From: a candidate division BRC1 bacterium ADurb.BinA292
Lineage (GTDB): Bacteria > Sumerlaeota > Sumerlaeia > MVZB01
Direction: 5' to 3'
NCBI GenBank assembly: GCA_002068205.1
Contig: MVZB01000100.1
Coordinates: 1 to 10,865 of the forward strand
DNA: 10,865 nt
A program made the position numbers and the translations under genes. Below the pieces are notes generated by a model. That model did not search any database. It had not been told where the DNA came from and saw nothing but the letters and a program-made list of their open reading frames with translations. Numbering within the stretch: the stretch's first letter is position 1; the number at the start of each line of letters is the position of its first letter. Positions 6,892 to 10,865 of this stretch are shown here, in pieces.

Positions 6892-7554
6892 ATGCCTGAC
6901 CTACTCAAACCCGACATCGCCCCCGAAGTCCATCGCCGCGAGATCACGCTGCCCCCCGAAGGCCAGCTGCTCGATTGGGACGTCCTCTTCGGCCGGCCGG
7001 CCCCTCGCGCAATCGAAATCGGCACCGGCAACGGCTTCTTTCTCGCGTGCGAGGCCGCCCGCCTGCCCGACTGGACGTTCATCGGCGTCGAGCGCGAGCC
7101 CCTCTATTATTACAAGATGGCCAGGCGCATCGCCCGCGCGAAGCTCGACAACGTCCGCACCTGGCGCGGCGAGGCGCTTGACCTGCTCCGCCGCGTCCCC
7201 CCCGGCTCGCTCGACCGCTTCTACTGCTACTTCAGCGACCCCTGGCCCAAGCGCCGCCATCGCCGCCGCCGCGTCTACAATCAGGACTTCCCGCCGCTGA
7301 TCGAGCAACTGCTCGCGCCCGCGGGCGAGGTCTGGTTCAAGACCGACGCCGACTTCTACTTCAATCTGACCGTCACGCTCTTCCGCCGCCGCGGCGGCTG
7401 GGACCTGCTCGACGTCGGCCGGCTGCCCCTGCCCGACCCCGCCCGCGGCGAGGTCATCAGCAATTTCGAACGCAAGGCGCGCGAAGCCGGCCGCGAAGTC
7501 TGGGGCTTCCGCGCCCGCCGCGGCGAAGGCCGTCTGCTGCCCCGCACCGGTTAA
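6892..7554 (+). CDS. trmB: tRNA (guanosine(46)-N7)-methyltransferase TrmB
   Basis: TrmB transfers a methyl group from S-adenosylmethionine to N7 of G46 in the variable loop of tRNAs. The 220-residue protein shows the SAM motif I IEIGTGNG (41-48) and the acidic end of strand 2 in GVERE (E67). The family-specific SDPWPK (115-120) follows, with a run of basic residues (RRHRRRR, 121-127) that contacts RNA. KTDADFY (150-156) is the late motif, and SNFERK (190-195) stands where most members have T-x-Y/F-E. Length is typical. The ATG at 6892 is 50 nt after nrfA and has no strong Shine-Dalgarno. A TATAAAT stretch at about 6847-6853 could give it its own promoter. It is a housekeeping gene with no obvious functional link to nrf. 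Confidence 0.92.
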   Translation: MPDLLKPDIAPEVHRREITLPPEGQLLDWDVLFGRPAPRAIEIGTGNGFFLACEAARLPDWTFIGVEREPLYYYKMARRIARAKLDNVRTWRGEALDLLRRVPPGSLDRFYCYFSDPWPKRRHRRRRVYNQDFPPLIEQLLAPAGEVWFKTDADFYFNLTVTLFRRRGGWDLLDVGRLPLPDPARGEVISNFERKAREAGREVWGFRARRGEGRLLPRTG

Positions 7555-7600
7555 CCGGGCACGCGGCCATCGGCCACCCGCTCGCGCAGGCGCTCTTCTC

Positions 7601-7619
7601 CCGGCGTTCCCCCCGCCGG
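7601..7619. terminator. Possible bidirectional hairpin between convergent trmB and bshA
   Basis: CCGGCG (7601-7606) and CGCCGG (7614-7619) pair around a 7-nt loop in the 65-nt gap between two converging genes, where a two-way terminator is expected. There is no T-run on either strand, so intrinsic termination would be weak. Confidence 0.3.
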
Positions 7620-8780
7620 CTACCCCACCGGGCACGCGGGCGCCCCCGCGAGCATTTCACGGTAAACCTGTTCGTACTGCGCAATTATCTTGTCGGCGGC
7701 GAATTCCTCAATCGCGCGGCGGCGGCCGGCCTCCCCCATCGCGCGGCGCAGCTCCGCGTCGCGCAGGACCCGCAGCCCCGCCTCGGCCATCCCGTCCAGA
7801 TCGTCGCATGCGCGCAGGTAGCCGCATTCTCCGTCGATCACGACCTCGGGCAGTCCCCCCGCCCGGCAGCCGACGACCGGCACCCCGCTGGCCATCGCCT
7901 CCAGCGCCGCCAGCCCGAACGATTCCCCCGTCGACGGAAACAGGAACAGATCGGCCAGCGGCAGGAAATGCTCGACGCCGGGCTGTTTGCCCAGCAGCGC
8001 GACGCGGTCGTGAATCCCCAGTTCCTCGGCCGCGGCGAGGGCTTTCTCCCGATCCGGCCCGTCGCCGATCAGCAGCAGCCGCGCCTTCACTTCGCGCTGC
8101 ATTCGCGCGAAAATCCGCACCACCTCCTCGACGCGCTTGACCGGCCGGAAGTTGGAAATGTGCATCACGATCTGCTCGTCATCGGCCGCGAAGTGCCGCC
8201 GCGGGCACTTCTTGCGCGCCGGCTGGAACAGCTCCGGATCGATGAAATTGTAAACCACGCGAATCCGGTTGCAGATCCGGAACAGCTCGCACGTCTTCGC
8301 CCGCAGCCAGTTGGACACCCCCGTCAGCATGTCGCTCTTGTCCAGCCCAAGCTGGACGGCGGCATGGAACGACGGCTTGGAGCCGACCAGCGTGATGTCG
8401 GTCCCATGGAGCGTCGTCAACATCGGAATGCGCTGCTCGCCGAGCATCTCCTGGGCCATCCAGGCGCTGATCGCGTGCGGCAGCGCATAGTGCAGATGGA
8501 TCAGATCCAGACCGATGTTGCGCACGATCTCGACGATCTTGACGGCCGCCGAAATCGTGTAGAGCTGGCCTTGGAACAGCGGGTAATTCTCCGCGTTGAT
8601 CTCGTGATAGAAGATATTCTCCTGAAAGTCGCCGTCGAGCCGGAACGGCCGGGCGTAGGAGAGAAAGTGAATCGTATGACCGCGCCGGGCGAGCAGCCGC
8701 CCGAGCTCGGTGGCGACCGCTCCGCTCCCCCCATACGTGGGGTAGCAGACGATGCCGATGCGCAGGGGTTTGGGATGCAT
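7620..8780 (-). CDS. bshA: GT4 glycosyltransferase, BshA-like (N-acetyl-glucosaminyl L-malate synthase)
   Basis: BshA joins GlcNAc from UDP-GlcNAc to L-malate, the first step of bacillithiol synthesis. The 386-residue protein has the BshA-type N-terminus RIGIVCYPTYGGSGAVATELG (7-27). HLHYALPHAISAW (95-107), TTLHGTDITLVG (122-133) and NFRPVKRVEEVV (210-221) follow, then LIGDGPD and the retaining GT4 motif E286-x7-E294 in GESFGLAALE. YPTYGGSG and HYALPHA separate it from general GT4 enzymes. The frame runs upstream to 8915, but the extra 45 residues are low-complexity Arg/Gly/Ala with no family similarity. The ATG at 8780 has AGGA (8792-8789) 8 nt upstream. No bshB or bshC gene is in the window, so bacillithiol production by this organism is inferred, not shown; a related glycosyl acceptor is possible. 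Confidence 0.88.
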   Translation of the reverse strand: MHPKPLRIGIVCYPTYGGSGAVATELGRLLARRGHTIHFLSYARPFRLDGDFQENIFYHEINAENYPLFQGQLYTISAAVKIVEIVRNIGLDLIHLHYALPHAISAWMAQEMLGEQRIPMLTTLHGTDITLVGSKPSFHAAVQLGLDKSDMLTGVSNWLRAKTCELFRICNRIRVVYNFIDPELFQPARKKCPRRHFAADDEQIVMHISNFRPVKRVEEVVRIFARMQREVKARLLLIGDGPDREKALAAAEELGIHDRVALLGKQPGVEHFLPLADLFLFPSTGESFGLAALEAMASGVPVVGCRAGGLPEVVIDGECGYLRACDDLDGMAEAGLRVLRDAELRRAMGEAGRRRAIEEFAADKIIAQYEQVYREMLAGAPACPVG

Positions 8781-8890
8781 GGCGCCGATCCTGAAAGCTC
8801 CCGCGGCGCGGGGGCGCTCGCGTGCCCCCTCCGTCGCGGCAATCAGCTCATATCCTATCGGGGCGCGCAACCGCCGGCCACGGAAAAACG

Positions 8891-8908
8891 GGCCGCCCGC
8901 CTGTCCCC
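8891..8908. repeat. 18-bp direct repeat, left copy
   Basis: GGCCGCCCGCCTGTCCCC is found here and identically at 9062-9079. The two copies bound a 153-bp interior. An exact 18-mer repeat is not expected by chance in 10.9 kb even at this GC content, which suggests a dispersed repeat or a small non-autonomous element. Confidence 0.6.
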
Positions 8909-9061
8909 GGCGCATCCTGGCCCCGTTCGCGAGTCGGTCTGTCCTTCAGATCTGACGCATAGCCCCCCTTCGAACAGAAGGCCCTTGTGGAGTGCGGCGG
9001 CAGAAAGCGCGCAGCGCTTGGCGACGCCGCTTTGGCTCGGGTGGCACGAGCCGTGTTGATC

Positions 9062-9079
9062 GGCCGCCCGCCTGTCCCC
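9062..9079. repeat. 18-bp direct repeat, right copy
   Basis: This is identical to 8891-8908 and lies 20 nt before the hairpin that ends the winged-helix gene. No transposase or terminal inverted repeat is visible between the copies. Confidence 0.6.
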
Positions 9080-9098
9080 AACTCGCCGCCGCATAAAG

Positions 9099-9139
9099 CA
9101 AGTCAGGCGGTCCACCCCGGGGGCGAACCGCCTGACTTG
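9099..9139 (-). terminator. 13-bp-stem hairpin downstream of the winged-helix gene
   Basis: CAAGTCAGGCGGT (9099-9111) and ACCGCCTGACTTG (9127-9139) are perfect reverse complements around a 15-nt GC-rich loop. It begins 37 nt after the stop of the - strand gene at 9177. On that strand it is followed by CTTTAT, a short U-run, so it reads best as a - strand intrinsic terminator. The + strand side has no T-run. Confidence 0.65.
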
Positions 9140-9176
9140 ATCGCGAGCGGCGGTGTGGAGCTTGCGGCGCGATGGC

Positions 9177-9470
9177 CTACTGTTCGTTCATGATGCTGAG
9201 AATCTGATCGATCAGCGCCAGGTCCAGCGCGACGTAAACGGCGTCGTCCTCCGGGCCGTAGATCTGCAACAGACCGCAGGCGACGAGGTGATCCAGCGCC
9301 GACTGCACGCGGCGCGGGTCGCCCAGTTCGGGCAGGTTTTCCATCAGCGTCTGCAGCGAGGCGAACGAGCGCGGATGGTCGCGCACGTAGCGTAGAATCG
9401 TCAGCCGCAACGCGCGCGGGTCGGGGGAACTGCTCTCGCCGGACCGGGTGGAAATGCTCTGGATCGTCAT
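9177..9470 (-). CDS. Small winged-helix-like protein of unknown function
   Basis: This 97-residue protein has a disordered Ser-rich N-terminus (residues 1-18). Then comes a pattern like a winged-helix DNA-binding fold: helix LRLTILRYVRDHP (21-33), helix FASLQTLMENLPEL (36-49), recognition-type helix DPRRVQSALDHLVACGLL (51-68), and a short wing QIYGPEDDAVYVAL (69-82). A last helix LALIDQILSIMNEQ (84-97) may serve dimerisation. The phrase 'ALDHLVACGLL' is typical of MarR/ArsR-like wings. I do not recognise the exact family. The ATG at 9470 is chosen because GGAGG (9485-9481) lies 10 nt upstream; a longer frame to 9572 would cover this site. It is transcribed in the same direction as the KaiC/REC pair but separated from it by 340 nt, so a regulatory link is speculative. 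Confidence 0.7.
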   Translation of the reverse strand: MTIQSISTRSGESSSPDPRALRLTILRYVRDHPRSFASLQTLMENLPELGDPRRVQSALDHLVACGLLQIYGPEDDAVYVALDLALIDQILSIMNEQ

Positions 9471-9810
9471 ATCCTCACTACCTCCGGCATGCTTGCTGTG
9501 CAAGCCCCGCGCCAAGTCCGAAACTGGAACGATGTTGGCCATGGAACGCTGCAAAAATGAGAGTTGGATCAACTATCGTCAGCCGCGCGGCGCCGGCCGG
9601 CCGCTCCCCCCCGTCGTTCTTACTGTCCCCGGCCCGCCCCGCACCGCAATATTTACGGTTGCGCACCGCCCGCAACTGACAGGGGCATCTTCCTTCATCC
9701 GCCCGTTGGATGCAAGAAAAATAAGACAAACAGAGTTAATTCTTCCCAATCTGGGCCACCCGCCCCATTCGGCCATCCCCTCTGCTCCCCGGGGCCGCAT
9801 CTCCGCTGCC
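9471..9810. other. 340-nt intergenic region between the REC gene and the winged-helix gene
   Basis: No gene is supported here. Noted elements are GCTTGC-TGT-GCAAGC (9491-9505), a 6-bp hairpin just upstream of the winged-helix ribosome site, and GTTGCG...CGCAAC (9658-9676), an inverted repeat with a 7-nt spacer. An AT-rich patch lies at 9715-9745; on the - strand it reads as a T-rich run (CTTATTTTTCTT) that could help end the REC transcript. On the - strand TAAATA at 9655-9650 beside the inverted repeat could be a -10 for the winged-helix gene, which would give a leader of about 180 nt. None of these is strong. Confidence 0.4.
9491..9505 (-). promoter_or_regulatory. Small hairpin or operator just upstream of the winged-helix gene
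   Basis: GCTTGC and GCAAGC flank a TGT triloop, ending 6 nt from the GGAGG ribosome site at 9481-9485 on the - strand. It could fold in the mRNA leader or be a site for the encoded regulator itself. Only position and symmetry support it. Confidence 0.25.
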
Positions 9811-10176
9811 CTAGCCTTCCTTCACATGCTCCTTGACCACGTCCAGCAACTGAAACGGCTCAAACGGCTTGACCAGCGCGGCGTTCGCCCCCAGCGCCAG
9901 CGCCTTGTTGATCGATGCCTGATCCTCCGCCGTCAGCATGATGATCGGCGTCTGGTCGCCGTGCGCCGCGCGGTATCCCTCGACGAACCCATAGCCGTTG
10001 AGCACCGGCATGTCGATGTCGCAGAAGATCAGATCGAACCGGCTGGTCTGGGCCAGCTCGAGCGCCTCGCGCCCATTGGTCGCCACCGTCACCTCGTAGT
10101 CGCTGAACTCCAGCGTCATCTTCAGCACTTCGCGCAGGTGGTCGGCGTCGTCGATGATCAGGATCCGAGCGCTCAT
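9811..10176 (-). CDS. Stand-alone receiver-domain response regulator
   Basis: The 121-residue protein is one CheY-like REC domain and nothing else. Acidic pocket residues are D9 and D10 (ILIIDDAD), the phosphoacceptor is D53 in FCDIDMP, the switch Thr is T82 in MLTAED, and the conserved Lys is K103 in LVKPF. All are intact, so it should accept a phosphoryl group and signal through protein contact, since there is no output domain. Its ATG overlaps the TGA of the KaiC-like gene (ATGA, 4-nt overlap), which couples their translation and suggests that the two proteins act together. No histidine kinase with an intact HATPase domain is seen in the window. Confidence 0.92.
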   Translation of the reverse strand: MSARILIIDDADHLREVLKMTLEFSDYEVTVATNGREALELAQTSRFDLIFCDIDMPVLNGYGFVEGYRAAHGDQTPIIMLTAEDQASINKALALGANAALVKPFEPFQLLDVVKEHVKEG

Positions 10177-10865
10177 GCCTTTGAATCCTTGCGGGTGTCG
10201 GTTTCGCCCAGGGGAAGATCAAAATACTGCGCCAGCGATGCGATCACCCGGCTGGTTTCCCCCTCCAGACGCTCCAGCATCTGGCCGCGGCGCGCGGGGT
10301 CCAGGTCCGGCCGCGAGGCCATCTTCAGAAAATCCCGGATGAAGTACAGCGGCTGGAAGACCTCTTCGATCTGCGTCTTGCGCTGCCCGCGCGCCGTCCC
10401 GTCGAGCAGCCCCGACAGCCCCACGAATCGCTCGCTGACCTGCAAGCCCCCCGCGCCGCACGCGATCGCGCGCAGGTCGCCGCTGACCGGGCCCCCCCGG
10501 TGCTTCAGCACCGACATCACCTTCTCCAGCCGGCTCTCGATCTCGACCAGCCCCAGGTAAATGATCGTGTCGGCCAGTTCCGCCGCGCCGATCTCCGACA
10601 GCGGGTTGCGCCCGGTCACCTTGACCAGTTGCTGCGTCGCCAGCGTCGTCACCCCCAGCGCCTTCAGCCGGCGCAGGAACCAGCGTTCGGCCTCGCGCGC
10701 CTCCTCGGCCCGCCCCAGACCCAGCGTCAGGTCGCCGAGCGTGTCGATCACCACGCGGCCGATCCCGTACTCGGCGATCAGCGCCGCCGCGCGATAGTAG
10801 ATCTTCTCGACCGGTTCCTGCCCCGGCGCCAGTTCCATCACCCGCACCCGCCCCGATTCCACGGC
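10173..10865 (-). CDS. KaiC-like RecA-superfamily ATPase, C-terminal part, with a DHp-like tail
   Basis: The gene runs off the window, and the last 230 residues are visible; the Walker A part lies outside. The fragment has the Walker B strand GRVVIDTLGDL (D41 of the fragment), a VTTLATQQ strand (72-79), ELADTIIYLGLVEIESRLEK (96-115) and SVLKHRGGPVSGDLRAIACGAGGLQV (118-143), which are the closing motifs of a KaiC domain. GLSGLLDG ends the fold near residue 156. A 74-residue C-terminal extension follows that ordinary KaiC proteins lack. It is helical, and residues 163-217 resemble a HisKA/DHp hairpin (EEVFQPL ... LEGETSRVIASLAQYFDLP), with E167 where the phosphorylated His would stand. The gene is translationally coupled to the REC protein downstream. 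Proteins of this family bind ATP and assemble into rings; its signal and target are unknown. Confidence 0.85.
   Translation of the reverse strand, partial: AVESGRVRVMELAPGQEPVEKIYYRAAALIAEYGIGRVVIDTLGDLTLGLGRAEEAREAERWFLRRLKALGVTTLATQQLVKVTGRNPLSEIGAAELADTIIYLGLVEIESRLEKVMSVLKHRGGPVSGDLRAIACGAGGLQVSERFVGLSGLLDGTARGQRKTQIEEVFQPLYFIRDFLKMASRPDLDPARRGQMLERLEGETSRVIASLAQYFDLPLGETDTRKDSKA

Larger units (their letters stand above)
8781..9098. other. Gene-free spacer upstream of bshA with repeated segments
   Basis: No credible gene is found on either strand here. It holds an 18-bp direct repeat (separate entry) and, near 8852-8857, TAGGAT on the - strand, a possible -10 for bshA without a clear -35. 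The segment 8985-9045 contains AAGCGC-GCA-GCGCTT and further GCGGC/GCCGC pairings, so its RNA or single-strand form would be strongly folded. The Arg/Gly/Pro-rich open frames are typical of repetitive GC-rich spacer DNA rather than protein. Confidence 0.5.

Noticed and set aside
7554..7639. ACCGGGCACGCGG repeated at 7554-7566 and 7627-7639
   Set aside because: A 13-bp GC-rich repeat across a convergent gene junction, with one copy inside the bshA coding end; too short to claim an element.
8781..8915. A 45-residue N-terminal extension of the BshA-like protein
   Set aside because: The BshA family begins near the RIGIVCYPTYGGSG strand, the ATG at 8780 has its own ribosome site, and the extension is low-complexity spacer translation.
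7968..9059. A 363-residue + strand open frame across bshA
   Set aside because: bshA on the other strand is clearly real, and this frame has no ribosome site or family motif.
1..10865. CRISPR array, tRNA, rRNA, prophage or transposase genes
   Set aside because: No regularly spaced repeat series, tRNA cloverleaf, rRNA signature or transposase motif was seen on either strand.

Overview
The window looks like a piece of a high-GC, non-archaeal bacterial chromosome, probably from an uncultured lineage of the Planctomycetota / Sumerlaeota / PVC type. That placement is an inference from gene content (BshA-type glycosyltransferase, NrfHA pair with an all-CXXCH NrfA, UroD-like methyltransferase beside sugar genes, KaiC-like ATPase) and not a proven assignment. 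It holds ten coding regions, two of them cut by the window edges. Genes are dense, and the long open frames antisense to them are GC-driven shadows.

Left block, + strand (1-4507). A C-terminal fragment of an unidentified protein opens the window. Its first 30 residues look like archaeal MCM helicase and the rest does not, so the join is suspect. After two AAACGTTG boxes resembling LacI-family operators come three closely spaced genes: a secreted TIM-barrel glycosidase-like protein, a UroD/MtaA-family protein with an intact HxC...C zinc site, and a sugar-ABC-type solute-binding lipoprotein without its permeases. Together they suggest extracellular handling and uptake of a carbohydrate or glycoside, with a corrinoid- or methyl-transfer-like step of unknown substrate.

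Middle block, + strand (4629-7554). A palindrome and a good sigma70-like promoter precede nrfH-nrfA, which encode the membrane tetraheme quinol dehydrogenase and the pentaheme nitrite reductase for respiratory ammonification. This NrfA has CXXCH at the active-site heme where the classical enzyme has CXXCK, a retained N-terminal membrane anchor, and a Pro/Ala-rich tail. trmB (tRNA m7G46 methyltransferase) follows.

Right block, - strand (7620-10865). Read in the direction of transcription: a KaiC-like RecA-fold ATPase (N-terminus outside the window), a stand-alone REC response regulator overlapping it by 4 nt, a 340-nt gap, a 97-residue winged-helix-like protein ending at a 13-bp-stem hairpin, a gene-free 260-nt stretch with an 18-bp direct repeat, and a BshA-like glycosyltransferase. 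The most unusual observation is that the C-terminal tail of the KaiC-like protein resembles a histidine-kinase dimerisation (DHp/HisKA) hairpin in which the phosphorylated His is Glu, right beside a lone receiver domain. This may be an unconventional KaiC-REC signalling pair.
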